Shown in pieces: positions 29,569-39,893 of a stretch of 64,000 bases of DNA. The stretch lies in the NCBI GenBank assembly GCA_977006965.1, contig OZ345368.1, positions 248,001-312,000 of the forward strand, read 5' to 3'. A program made the translations under genes and the position numbers. How positions within the stretch are numbered: the first letter of the stretch is position 1; the number at the start of each line of letters is the position of its first letter. The notes below the pieces were generated by a model. It was not told where the DNA came from. It worked only from the letters and a program-made list of their open reading frames with translations, and did no database searches. The stretch is from Phymatolithon calcareum (Eukaryota; Rhodophyta; Florideophyceae; Hapalidiales).

Positions 29569-31271
29569 TAGGTTTCGATTCGTACTTACAACATGAAGGA
29601 TCAAGAAGTGCAAACCGTAGAACCGCTGCTTACAGCTTACAGATGCTTAAACTTGAGTTGCTTGCACTTTAAGAAACACAGTGCCAACGCCTGCGGCGAG
29701 CTAGAGAAGACGCTTCGCGGCTTCCAGAAAGTTCCATTGATCCATTTCTCATACTGCCAAGTCATCCTTTGATCTAATTCTTTTTCTATAAAGCAGACCA
29801 CCTCTTGACGCCATTGATGTATGCAAGGGGACAACCCGACAACAGCCAGTGTGCCAACTTTTGCGTTTAACAGCCCCACAGCAAGGCACTTTTAATAGCG
29901 GTATCGCGCTCTAGGCTCAGGTGTTCGATCCTGTGCGCAGTTTTGGTTCGTGTGAGTCGCCCATAACCTGTTCAGGCAATGTGTTCTGGTTTTCTCCCTC
30001 CCCGTCACCAAAGTGTGGGGACGGTAGAGTTTATATAAAGTATATGCCGTCTTTATGTATTTTATGTAACTATGAGAGGACAAAAACTTTCCTCATGGTC
30101 ATGAAGCATGTTGCTCGCGTGGGCTAGGGGATCACTTAGAGAACGCAACTAGAATCGCGTACATCTGACCCAGCGTTCCATATGGATCGCGATCAAATTT
30201 TGTGGCGTACAGTCTCGAAAGACAAATGTTCTTACTGAATTCCGCAGAGACTCCCTCTTGCTGTCTTGTTCGGAATTGGAGCAGCAACGGGAAAGAAATG
30301 CAGTGGGCGCAAATGATATACTCAAAAAAAGACGGCGTCTGGACTACGCGAGCAAATGAAGAGCTCTTGGCTATGCTCTAGTCTACAGACAACCCTAATC
30401 GCCATAAAGAAAGCATTACCTGAAAATCCGTCTCCCATCTGCGTGATACAGAAACGTGATTTATTTTTTCCACTCGAGCCAACTCAGGGGACTGGAGGTG
30501 GGTTTTGTAGACCACTAAACTGTAGAAAGACCACTTCGAAGCACTTTCCGGCACAGAATCAAGCAAAATTTTCTTAGCACTCGAAAATTTGCCCAAGTGT
30601 CAGTAGATGCTTTGGTAACTTATAAATTAAAATCTACTTTTGTCTTCTTCTTCTTGGAATATTTTCATCGTGATGAAAACCCAGCTCTCTATCAAGCCCG
30701 CACTTGATGTCGAGCTCGCCTTTCACGAGAAGAGATCGCGCACGAACGACTCACATACTGACTGCCCAGGGTGCTAGACTGTCATTTCTTGGCACTTGAG
30801 GCAGGAAACTCGCTTATCCCATCTTGATTCAGACGGAGAACAAAGCGAGCATATGTTGGTAAGGTGATAATTTGAATGGCCATCTAGAACGCAATCAAGG
30901 TTCAATAGTCATCGTCAAAGTTTCTCAAAAAATTCCACATGCTATTGACAAAAAGGGCAAAATAACATGTATTGCGAGCAGAAGAAAAGCGACGTGAAAT
31001 AGAACGCAGAAGATTCGGGTTGCAGTGAAGTCGGACGTCCATGCCAAGAGTATGAATGAAGGCGATGTTGGTGTTGATTCTTACCCTATTCAAAAACGGT
31101 CTATGTTCGACGAGGTGCGCGGAAGGGATTCTCGATGCCACCAAATATCGTCGGTATCAGTGCGTCATCAAAGGTTTCAACTGGATCCCAGCTTGGCTCG
31201 ACGTTAGGATCCTTGCGCGCTACCTCATAACATATCTTGTTCTTCTCGGAGCGACGATTGGACTGTGGCTT
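29569..31271. other. Unassigned region
   Basis: Short frames on both strands, none recognised. The 30,902-31,144 minus frame lies just downstream of the Gypsy integrase C-terminus and may be leftover Gypsy 3' sequence. A GTTCGATCC-like block at 29,926 was considered as a tRNA T-arm and rejected. Confidence 0.4.
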
Positions 31272-32134
31272 TTACTCCTTGCCGTTTGATGATCTTTGGG
31301 TGATCTGCTGGAACAGGATATATGCACCTACTCGATTCTTTCGTACGATGGTAAACGGGCGCTCGAAGACAGGGTCCCATTTTGACTCCTTCGCTACGTA
31401 TTTCATCATGACCAGCGCACTGAGCGGGAATGCGTCATGGTCTAGTACGTTATGAGAGGAATTGAAGTCCATCTTTACCTTCTCTGTGAGCACACGGTTG
31501 TGCACAGCGGGGTATAAGACCTTGGATACCTTTTCTTGCTTCTTTTTTCATGTCGCACTTCATCATGGTCCGTCCTTACTTCTCGAACTTGTTCGGAGTT
31601 CTCCTGTACATAAGAAAGAACCGTACTGATCCTGCAAGCGACTAGATCATAGAATTGGACGCCAGTTGTACATAAGGAACGTATTCGTTCCACTTTTGCA
31701 TGGCACCGTCAACTTCCTTATTTAACATGGTTTCTATCATACCATTTAGCCGCTCTCTAGCTCCATTAGCGCGAGAATTGTACGATGATATCTTAGGGTG
31801 CTCTATGCCGTTAAGTGTGTCTAGTTCGTTAGTTAACTGGTTCTCAAATTCCGTTCCGTTGTCGGATTGGACTATTTTGGATCTCCGAAGATACCAAGGA
31901 CTTCCCAAACTGCTTGACCGTTCTCGTTAAACCGAAGGGGTGTGACCAGATCGGTGGCGATATGATCCCGGGGCAGCTCTGCAGTGATGGATTAGAGAAG
32001 ATGAAATGCGCGCTCCTGTACGTTATAACGTAGACACTTTGATATGCATTCCTTGACGTCCTTAGGAATATTTTCCCACTAAAATCGGTCGTGTCAGATC
32101 TTTTTGAACACTTCTTCCTCTCCGAAATGTCCAA
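31272..32134 (-). pseudogene. Gypsy integrase, broken
   Basis: The zinc region shows HPHKLGHFGEEEVF and CISKC (HHCC type, 32,060-32,160). The core has KIVQSDNGTEFENQLTNEL (catalytic Asp) and SSYNSRANGARERLNGMIE (catalytic Glu) in the 31,642-31,908 frame, followed by WNEYVPYVQLASNSM. The C-terminal frame (31,272-31,505) has ALVMMKYVAKESKWDPVFERPFTIV, like the GPY/F-type strand segment. At least three frame changes are needed to join them. Confidence 0.75.
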
Positions 32135-33180
32135 GCTTATGAGGATGATCAGTTATGGATCGTCTATCCCCCTCGTTGACGAGTTCCTTTTCGTCGCGAG
32201 TTAGATACTCTAAGGTTATGGCTAGTAGAAACATCTCTTCATTCTTGCGACTTAACGCATCCGCCAGCCTGTTGTTGGTTCCAGACACGTGTACGACGCC
32301 AAATTCAAGCGATATGAGCGAGTAAGACCAGTTCTGGATCATAATGTCTAGATTCTGAGGAATGAGGAACACCAACGCCTGTGGGCAGTAAATAAGATGA
32401 CTTTCCTGCCAATCAGGAACGTTCGATACTTCTGCAGCGCCAATAAAATTGCTAAACCTTCCTTCTTAGTCACTGAGTCCTTCTCCAGAGACTTGTTTAA
32501 AGATCGGGATGCGAATGAGAGGATCGACTTGTCTTCATTTTCCTCCCCAATCTATGCACCCAGTCCAAAATCAGATGCGTCTGTTCCAAGCATGAATTTC
32601 TTGGAGTCGGACGGGTAGCTTAGAATGACCTTCTTAACTATATCGTGTCAGATCTCATCCATCTCCGTTTCCATGGCCTCCGTCCATTAGACTTGGCCCT
32701 TGCGCTTGTGTACTTTGTCCAGGTGATGCGATAGAGTTGAAAATCCCGGGACATATTGACAGCAATAGTTCGCAGTGCCAAGAAAACGAAGTATTTGTTT
32801 CACAGTTTGAGGCTTCTCCAGTTCTGAAATTTCAGCAGCGTTTGTTGGATGAATCTCGATTCCATTACCGGAAACCACGAAACCAAGCGTTTGGACCTAA
32901 TTTTGAGCGCGTTTAGACTTATTGGCTTAAATTAGGAGATTAAACTAGGTAAGTCGTTCAATTACAGCTTTTACATGCTGTATGTGCTCTGCAAGGTTTT
33001 TGGAGAAGACAGCGATATCACAACTACGAACTCAATGTCGGCGAAAATCTTGCCCATGACTACTTAGAATATTGCGCTCATTGTCCCAATGGCGCACTGT
33101 TAAACCGGTAATACTTGCTCTTCCACTTGAAAATTATCCAGTTCCTGTCTGACTCTTCGATACGAAATCGAGCCCAGGGT
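32094..33180 (-). pseudogene. Gypsy RT C-terminal part and RNase H, broken
   Basis: Between 33,180 and 32,880 the frames give DLGSISYRRVRQ-like, FADIEFVVV (in place of the YxDD segment) and AEHIQHVKAVIERLT. From 32,878 an open frame reads MVSGNGIEIHPTNAAEIS, KPQTVKQILRFLGTANYC and YVPGFSTLSHHLDK, the RT thumb. RNase H follows with FMLGTDASDFGLGA (catalytic Asp), LSFASRSLNKSLEKDSVTKKE and NWSYSLISLEFGVVHVSGTNNRLADALSR at 32,240-32,345. The intact parts are short; several stops separate them. Confidence 0.75.
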
Positions 33181-33197
33181 TCAGTAGACACAGGTCT

Positions 33198-35196
33198 AGT
33201 GTCTAGTTTACTGAAATTTTTCGTCAATTGAAGGGCACTTTTCCCTCAATTGAGGTAACGAAAATCATTTAATTTTTGCGCATGAAAGCTACTCACTATC
33301 GGGCACATCAAAAGCGTCAAGCTTATGGATGTCTTCCACATGCTTCGCGAAGCAATTTCTGCCAGTAGACGTGCCGCAAATGAATATTGCCGCACCATCT
33401 AGCCTGTTACATGATGAGCACACTAGCGTTGTCTTCTTGACTTTGCAGACCCTGCAGTTGTTTTGCGAAGTAAAATTAGTCATCATGCCATCCGCAGTCT
33501 TCCTTTTCTTTCTCGTGGGGGTTAAGTGGGTTCCAACACCGCTCCCGGAGAAAAAAGTACGTTCAGGAGTGGTTGAGCGGCGACGAGTATTACGCGAATC
33601 GAACGAGTTATTGATTAGTTTCTCGGCCAGCACTTCATAATACCTTCGTTGCGTCATGGGATCCTGATACTTTGCATGCGCATCGGAGAATAAAAGCCAG
33701 CTGTCAACCACACAAATGGCCAAAAGAGATGTGTTAACGTGGAACGACCAGTCCAGGGTGTTGACTTTCTTCTCAAGATCCAAATTCTCTTGGCGGCACC
33801 GATTGTGCTTGTCGATTTGCGCACACGCAGAGTAGTACGTCTCGCATACCTCGGGCTGGGGCACGGACAGCTCAACACGAGACGGTCCTTCCTCAAGCTG
33901 ACGCCAACGCACACGATTGTGCGGTTTGCCTTCCAGTATCGTAGAGGTAGTCGAAATAAAATAGCGGCGATCCCGGTCAACCCAAAGAGCCGCCATCATT
34001 TGTATGCTGAATGTAACGCACCGAAGGTATGCGGTGAGCCTGTCTCTTGACATCCCACTGTTTTAAAAACAAGGAGCCGGAATGTATTTGTTCTGCCTGG
34101 TAGTCTGCCATAGATCTGTCTTAGCGCCGAACTCAAATCTTGTCATGAGGACGAGGATTCCGAAAAACTTAATCAGCTCTGTGACCCTAGTCTCTTTTCG
34201 TGCGATTCGTTTCAGCTTCGCGGTCGTCCATGCTGCTATTTTTCGAAGATGACCTTGCGGAAACATGATCATAAAGCAATCATAGGGCGTGTGATGCCCA
34301 ATACCACCATTTTCCGATATAAAATCTCCATGTGGAGTGCGAACTGTCCAGAACTGACGTGGAATTCGTCCCCGAATCGGGCATAGAACTTGTCGCTCGT
34401 ACCATGGTACCCCATGAGCAATAACGTTGGGTTCGCGGTCGGGTTTGATGACATCTACTTCCTCTTGCGACACCTGGTCCCAAGAGCCTTGCATGGCGTA
34501 GGCGAGAGTGCCTGGTATAGGGAGTCCATAGCTTCTGAGGGTTGTATCGAAGCTTGTGTGCCGTTTTGGAGAGCTTGTGGTTGCGACTGGGGACAATAAA
34601 CTGGCATTTGGCGAAGAAGACGGACGACCACGAGTACTGTAAGCCGGATTTTGTGGTGCAGAGTTCTGCGTGCTGGGACTTGATACAAGCATTCGAGAGG
34701 ACGGAGAACCTTCGTCAACCTTTCCTGCCTTGATGTTAACAATCTTGAGTGTCTTAATCTTAGTTTTCTCAGTCGGTTTCTGAACTAGGACCCATTTCAA
34801 GCGAAGCGATGTGCTTGCGCGACCATTGATTTGATTCAATAGTACCTCCAGAACTGTGTCGTTCACCGTTTTTGACTTGGAAAAGGCTCCATAGAGCCTG
34901 CAACACTCTGCGAGACTGGTCACTGATGTTGCCTTAGTGTGTACGGACGCGCCGACCACTCGGCGCGGGTCTTTTTCTCGTGCCATGACAGGTCCGCTTC
35001 TTCTAACTGAAAATTGTAATTTCGTTCCTACCGCCGAATGACACCTATTTAAGGCTATAGTTTGGGTACTCCTCAGGCAAAACACAAGCCCGCCTTCCCA
35101 AAGTTGGCGCGAGCTTTCTGTTTCGCATTCTTTCTACATACTTTTTTGAGCTTTCAAAACGCCCCTCAATTGAGGTGGTTAGTAAACTAGACACTA
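33198..35196 (-). mobile_element. piggyBac-type DNA transposon, internally deleted
   Basis: Terminal inverted repeats AGTGTCTAGTTTACT are at both ends (about 33,202-33,216 and, inverted, 35,181-35,195), next to related subterminal CAATTGAGG blocks. The transposase frame between them has lost its middle. No TTAA duplication is visible at the edges, which is unusual for piggyBac and suggests decayed ends or a slightly different border. Confidence 0.75.
33289..35085 (-). pseudogene. piggyBac transposase lacking the first two catalytic aspartates
   Basis: The N-terminal frame (340 codons, 34,063-35,085) contains HGDFISENGGIGHHTPYDCF, AAWTTAKLKRIARKETRVTE and LIKFFGILVLMTRFEFGAKT...YIPAP. After one stop, the same frame resumes with GMSRDRLTAYLRCVTFS. 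It then jumps straight to MMAALWVDRDRRYFIS, ELSVPQPEVCETYYSACAQIDKHNRCRQ (third catalytic Asp region) and a C-terminal cysteine-rich tail (CRVCKVKKTTLVCSSC, ...HKLDAFDVPDSE). In full-length relatives a domain of roughly 150-200 residues with the first two aspartates lies at that jump (recalled), so this copy is non-autonomous. Confidence 0.8.
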
Positions 35197-36095
35197 AGAA
35201 CAGCTTATTTCAACCTTGTTTTTGGAAGCGTCTTTCTTGGGGGCGGCGGGGAGAACAGCCATTGTATGAGGCTAATGAGTGATGAGCGAAAAACAAATAT
35301 TTGGCCAAAAACACAGAAAAATGCATAACTTTGATTGAAAACACAGAGAAAAGGAAATGGTTGGACAGGAACACAGAAAGACCTTACATTTGATATCGTT
35401 CTGCACGAGAATGAGCGAAAAACATGTGCGGTATTCTGAAGGAATAATCGGTATCTTTACTTCTTTCTATCGTGTTAAATTATGCTGGCACTGTCTGTTT
35501 TCAAATAGCTGCTACACTTAGAATTTTTTTAGGAACACAGTGGAGTACAAGAGGGAGGATGGTACATCGAGAGCTTTCGGTTCATTTCCTTTTTGTATTT
35601 TTCCGCAAAGAAGATGTATCTCTACAAAATCTTCCTCAAACTCGGGGAAATTTTTGTGTTCTCTCGTGAACTCAGTGTTAAGTGGATTTGTCGAGAGGGC
35701 ACCATGTGTCCCAACTTCAGTAAAGTCGACAACTTTCTAAATGTGTATTTTACCATCCTTGAAATTATTCATTTGCCCGAATCAGAATTGCATATAATAT
35801 TATTATTGTCGAAAACAAGCAATCGAGGAGTATGTGTAGTCGAGATTACATGAGAAGATCATCTGGAGGTTGGAACGGTCTCTCTGATTTTCATGGCATA
35901 ATCTTATGCAAAATTCATAATTAGTTTGGTTGCTTGTTGTACTCGATTCTCATCGGCAGAGAAATGTTCAGTGGACACTCATTGGGCACATCTCCCGGGG
36001 AATCTGTGACTCAAATACTGTATAAATAGAATCTACGACAGACGCTGATCCCAATCTGGACATGGTGAAAGTGATAAGAACACTGAAATCAAACA
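35197..36095. other. Unassigned, with a short N-terminal-like frame next to the piggyBac end
   Basis: On the minus strand an ATG at 35,260-35,262 starts MAVLPAAPKKDASKNKVEIS and runs into the piggyBac terminal repeat, where it stops at 35,194. A basic Ala/Lys start of this kind could be the first exon of a host gene cut by the transposon. An imperfect repeat of AACACAGAAA/AGAG lies at about 35,310-35,380. The rest shows nothing recognisable. Confidence 0.3.
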
Positions 36096-36407
36096 CTATG
36101 CTACTAAAGTAACCGCACGGTTGTTCGGCCAATTACTTTCTGTAATGAAGACTTGTCTCGCGCACGGGAGCAATTTGCACCGACGGTAAGTTTTGGAACC
36201 TAGAAACACTGTTTCGGTAGTTGCCGTAACAGGTATCAAGTCAATTGCTCGAGCCATTTCATTCTCCTCTATAGGTCTATATAGGCCTTCTCTGGATTCT
36301 ATTGAGCTCATTTGTTCAATCAACTTCTGTTGGTTTCTTGGAAAGTGACCTGCAATCCATCTTGCGTAATGAATTAATTGTCTCTTTTCTTCATCCTCAT
36401 TGGCCAT
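36096..36407 (-). CDS. Open frame of unknown origin beside a LINE end
   Basis: A 103-codon minus frame (MANEDEEKRQLIHYARWIAG...). It begins just where LINE family A homology ends (about 36,400) and has no domain I recognise. It may be the target sequence of the LINE or part of a different element. Function unknown. Confidence 0.25.
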   Translation of the reverse strand: MANEDEEKRQLIHYARWIAGHFPRNQQKLIEQMSSIESREGLYRPIEENEMARAIDLIPVTATTETVFLGSKTYRRCKLLPCARQVFITESNWPNNRAVTLVA

Positions 36408-38003
36408 CCGCAGCTTCCCATGCGCTACTTTCGCATTGTCAAAAATATCGCATCACATTATCATTTTTTCCGTCATTACTTTCTCTAATTCTAATAGTCT
36501 GTCCATCACCTGCATTGTTTCGCCCTCGGTCTCAACGCTGAGTTGCGGTCGTGTGAGGTTGCGCTGCAGGGTCTCAAGGCTCTTCTCAGCAACCTAGCCG
36601 AAGTGTTCCACATAGGAAGAGCGGTTCCGTGGCGGAAGCGTCCGAAGTACCATTTCACTGCCAGCATTCTGTGCTTTCGCGATTTAAGTAACACGGTAGG
36701 TTTGGCGCGCACTTTCCCGTCCACTGGGATTTTTCGCTTCAATCCTTCCTCTGTTCGGCCCCAGGCTTCGCTAAGACGCAGTTTCTCCTCCTTGGGAGTT
36801 ACCTTCCCTTGCTCAGCCCGGTCGATCTGCTCACACAGCTGATCGTGATGTTTCATGTAGGAAAATCCTTTTCTGCGAAACGAATGTCTTCGGCGTTGCC
36901 TTCGTACTGGCTTTTTCTCTATTTCAAGTTTCTCCTTCAGTAGTCGCGCAGCAAAATGTTCGCCGAGCTTTGTTCTCGGATTCCCGGGGGTGTGATTTTG
37001 CAGAGCGACCTCATTCGGTTTTCGAGACGGAGTGCAAAACGTCCTAGTATGACGGAGTAGAACAAACCTTCAGCCTGGTTGATTTGAACTTGGACGGATC
37101 TCGTACACGGAGTGAGGTGCAAGGCGTACTCCCACCGACATTGCGCAAAGGTCTTGTAGATCTTTATTTTCTTCATTGTGTGTAGTCCCTTGGCATTCAT
37201 TCCAATATCACGAAGACCCAGGATAATTCCCTTTGCTCTTGAGATTCGTTTCAGCGTGGCATGTTCCGTGACACCCGTGTTGTCAACGGTTTTACCTAGG
37301 TCTTCCAGCCGTCTTTTTTCATGAATTTCGGCCCCTGCTAGCTGGAATTTTCGCTTGAGTAAACCGAGGTAGATGAGGAAACCGCTTATTCCCTTCTTCT
37401 TGTTCCGCGTCATACCGTCCTCCCTGACCTATTGCGTCGCTGTATCGAGGCGACATTGCATTCCGTTAGAGTTTATCGCTTGCAGTTGAACGTTGTCAGC
37501 AAACAGGATCGCGAGGTACTTTGACATATGCCGGGATGCCTTCTGGATCATCTCAGCAAATGTGTCCTTCGTAGCAAAATCACGCTTGAGGTCAGTTGAT
37601 TGTGGATTGTAGTGAAGACTCTTGCTTTTTCCGATGAGGAGGCCGGTCTAGGTCGGTATTTATTCCTATTTGGCGAACGATGATGTAGTCGTGTAGTTCA
37701 CCTTGACCTAGTTACATGTTACTAAAAAAGGCAAGCGTTGGTTATGCCTTGAAAGAATGCTACCTACTACGTGCCCTGCTCACAGGACACGTATTCCGAG
37801 GTGCCTATTATGGTGATAGGCAGCAAAATCGTCTACACCATGAACAACATGATGTTATAGAGGCAGGGACTTAGTGTGGAGCCCTGGGGAACTCCGCGGT
37901 TGATCAGAAGCCATGTCTTGTCTTCGTCGCCCGCAGTAAAGAACGATGACGGTTTCAGAAGGTATTTGATCATCTCGGCGATATCCGGGGGTAAACATTT
38001 GTG
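36400..38003 (-). mobile_element. LINE family A copy 2, truncated at both ends
   Basis: Minus-strand RT is visible near 37,870-38,003 (PPDIAEMIKYLLKPSSFFTAGDEDKTW, NRGVPQGSTLSPCLYN). Post-RT sequence covers 36,937-37,413 (GVTEHATLKRISRAKGIILGLRDIGMNAKG, QCRWEYALHLTPC, MRSLCKITPP) and the C-terminus 36,506-36,856 (LLKSRKHRMLAVKWYFGRF). The region 37,440-37,870 is heavily broken. The element has no 3' terminal box at 36,400, so it is cut there too. The 5' edge at 38,003 adjoins the 3' end of the next LINE fragment. Confidence 0.75.
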
Positions 38004-38190
38004 GGCTTTCTATGGGGAAATTGTATATTTTTATTTTCCAAGCCCTCAACGCCAGTATATCCGACAACAGAGCAGCTTGGGTCTCAGTAACTACCCTGTG
38101 CAACAATTATGTTTTCAAATCACAATTGCTACACTCATCTCCATCAGCTCCAACTCTAGTATCCATCACTTGCTACGTTATTCTTCTTAG
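38004..38190 (-). mobile_element. LINE family A, short 3'-end fragment
   Basis: The plus strand reads GGCTTTCTATGGGGAAATTG then tatttttattttccAAGCCCTCAACGCC, which matches the 3' ends at 38,899 and 39,680. About 100-180 bp of 3' untranslated or C-terminal sequence are present (5'-truncated). Confidence 0.6.
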
Positions 38191-38843
38191 CAGTAAAAAT
38201 TGCTGAGTAGGGCAAACCTCCGCAGTCGGAGGTCTTCTCGGCGCGCTCGCATAGCTTCCGAGGGGCTAATAAAGGGAAGCCCTCTCGGGGGACACTTGTG
38301 GGGGCTCTTAACATCAGGGGGAGTGCTCTTCAACGAGAGCTCGCTCGGCAGGACAGCTACAGGTAGGCGCTCTTCCACGAGTGCTCTTTCGAAGGGGACA
38401 ACTTCGGGAGGCTCTTCAACGGGGCCTCGCTCCGGAGGAAAACTTCGGGGGGCTTGTAAACTGAGCCGGCTCGGAGGAACAACTTCTGGAGGGCTCTGAA
38501 AGGGATCCCGCTCGCGGGGACAACTTGGAGGGTGGCGTTCGTCAACGGAGGTTCGCTCGGGAGGACACCACCGGGGGGCACTCGTGGGGAGGTCTTGCGC
38601 CTCCAAAAACGGAACCTCGCTCGGGAAGACAACTTCGGTGGCGACTTTCGGCGCGGGTTCCGGTTTCCGCGTCGGCGACAAGTAGTTGTGCGCCGGGTAT
38701 GATATCGATGGTTTCATACATGCAGAACGTAGCATGATTTCGGATACTTCGCGTCGTTCGCAGAGTGTTTCGGCGTCAGCTCTCTTCACTTGGTCTCTAG
38801 CGGGGCAGCGCTCTTCATGGCGACAACCGATTTCGGCGGACAA
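38187..38843 (-). CDS. Proline-rich repeat ORF of unknown function
   Basis: A 218-codon frame open on the minus strand. Residues from about 65 on are built from a degenerate repeat of 13-16 residues with PP-E/S-x-x-x-V-E-x-P-P-E-V-V-P spacing (for example RERDPFQSPPEVVP, PERGPVEEPPEVVP, FERALVEERLPVAV). The underlying DNA is a minisatellite, so an open frame may simply reflect repeat units whose length is often a multiple of three. The N-terminal part (HEERCPARDQVKRADAETLC) has no known match. It lies between two LINE fragments. Confidence 0.35.
   Translation of the reverse strand: MSAEIGCRHEERCPARDQVKRADAETLCERREVSEIMLRSACMKPSISYPAHNYLSPTRKPEPAPKVATEVVFPSEVPFLEAQDLPTSAPRWCPPERTSVDERHPPSCPRERDPFQSPPEVVPPSRLSLQAPRSFPPERGPVEEPPEVVPFERALVEERLPVAVLPSELSLKSTPPDVKSPHKCPPRGLPFISPSEAMRARREDLRLRRFALLSNFYC
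38270..38645. repeat. GC-rich minisatellite, period about 42 bp
   Basis: Units have the approximate form GGAGGACAACTTCGGGAGGC followed by CTCTTCAACGGGGCCTCGCTC; lengths vary from 39 to 64 bp. Around eight or nine units are recognisable, diverged from each other. Much more GC-rich than the flanking LINE sequence. Confidence 0.65.
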
Positions 38844-38898
38844 GCAGCCAAAATGCGTTCATTCGTCAACGCATTCGTCATGGTCACAAAATGGGATT

Positions 38899-39679
38899 CC
38901 TATGGGGGCGGGATTATAGATTTTTATTTTAGAAGCCCTGAACGCTGGTATTCACCAACAACAGAGCAGCTTCCCGTTCATACTGCCATCTCATTACCCA
39001 ATCAGGTCACATTACACTATCATTTCTTCTATCATATGGATTTCCCAAGCCAGAAGTTTGTCAATCGCCGTTTTCGTCCCTTTTGCCCAATATTCTTCTG
39101 CTCTTGGACTTGTTAAATTTCGTTGTAGAGTTTTCAGATTCTCTTCTGCGACCTCGTTGAAATATTCGATATAAGACTCTGCTCTTCGTGGTGGGAAGCG
39201 GCCAAAGAACCACTTGACCGCCAGGAGTCGGTGTTTCCTGGATCGAATTTGGAGTACAAGGCTTACTTTCTCCTTAGTATCGACGGCAATTTTTCTCTTT
39301 TTCTTCTTCCTTTTCAATCCATTCCTGCCGTCGGCCGTGGCTCTCATGTTTGTGAGTCACCAAACCCCGTACTGCTCGCTCGGTACTGCCTCTTAGGAGC
39401 TCGTGCTCCTTCAGATAGCGGATATCCTTCTCTGACTGCTGTATGTCCCCTTCTTTTCCTGCGTAGTTTGCTTCCTTCCCGATTTCGTCCTTCCCTCGTA
39501 GAAGCCTCTGTGCGAAGTGCTCTCCGGGTTGCGGTCTTCTTATCTTAGGTGGAGTAATTCTGCAGAGGGCTCGCATTTGAGCGTGCAATTGTTTCGCGTA
39601 GTTACCAAAGGCAACAAAGTAGAGCAGACCCTCCGCTTGGTTAATCTGTGCTTCGACTTAGTTTGTCCATGGCGTGAGG
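38899..39679 (-). mobile_element. LINE family A copy 3, 5'-truncated 3' half
   Basis: On the minus strand frames read HAQMRALCRITPPKIRRPQ, EHFAQRLLRGKDEIGKEANY, RQEWIEKEEEKEK (39,274-39,588) and, beyond a frameshift, PGGQVVLWPLPTTKSRVLYR and SKSRRILGKRD, i.e. the C-terminal LINE region matching the plus-strand copy at 16,960-17,500. The 3' end is tagged TTCCTATGGGGGCGGG at 38,899. The 5' edge at 39,679 meets the duplication of the next LINE. Confidence 0.75.
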
Positions 39680-39893
39680 GCTTCCTATGGGGGGAAATTG
39701 TAAGTTTCTTCTAGAAGCCCTCAACGCCAGAAGTTCCGACACCAGAGCAGCTTCCCGTGTGCTAAGCTTCCTTTCCGATAAAGTTTCCTCATACAATCAT
39801 CTCCTCGGTAATTATAATCTCTAACTCCAATAATTTGTTCACTGCCTGCATCTTTTCCTCCTCAGCTGTTGCGATTAGTCTTGGTCTCGTGAG

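Larger units (their letters stand above)
31272..33180 (-). mobile_element. Second Ty3/Gypsy pol relic (RT end, RNase H, integrase)
   Basis: On the minus strand the order is RT, RNase H, integrase zinc region, integrase core and chromo/GPY-like C-terminus. It begins in mid-RT at 33,180, just beside the end of a piggyBac element. Gag, protease and LTRs are not seen. Many stop codons and frameshifts occur. Confidence 0.8.

Noticed and set aside
29880-29945. tRNA gene suggested by a GTTCGATCC block
   Set aside because: The T-loop would be eight bases, no acceptor stem or D-arm pairs, and no anticodon arm is visible.
38270-38645. Intact Gly/Ser/Thr-rich plus-strand protein from the minisatellite
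   Set aside because: The minus frame is longer and more regular; with GC-rich repeats several frames stay open by chance, so only the minus frame is listed, at low confidence.
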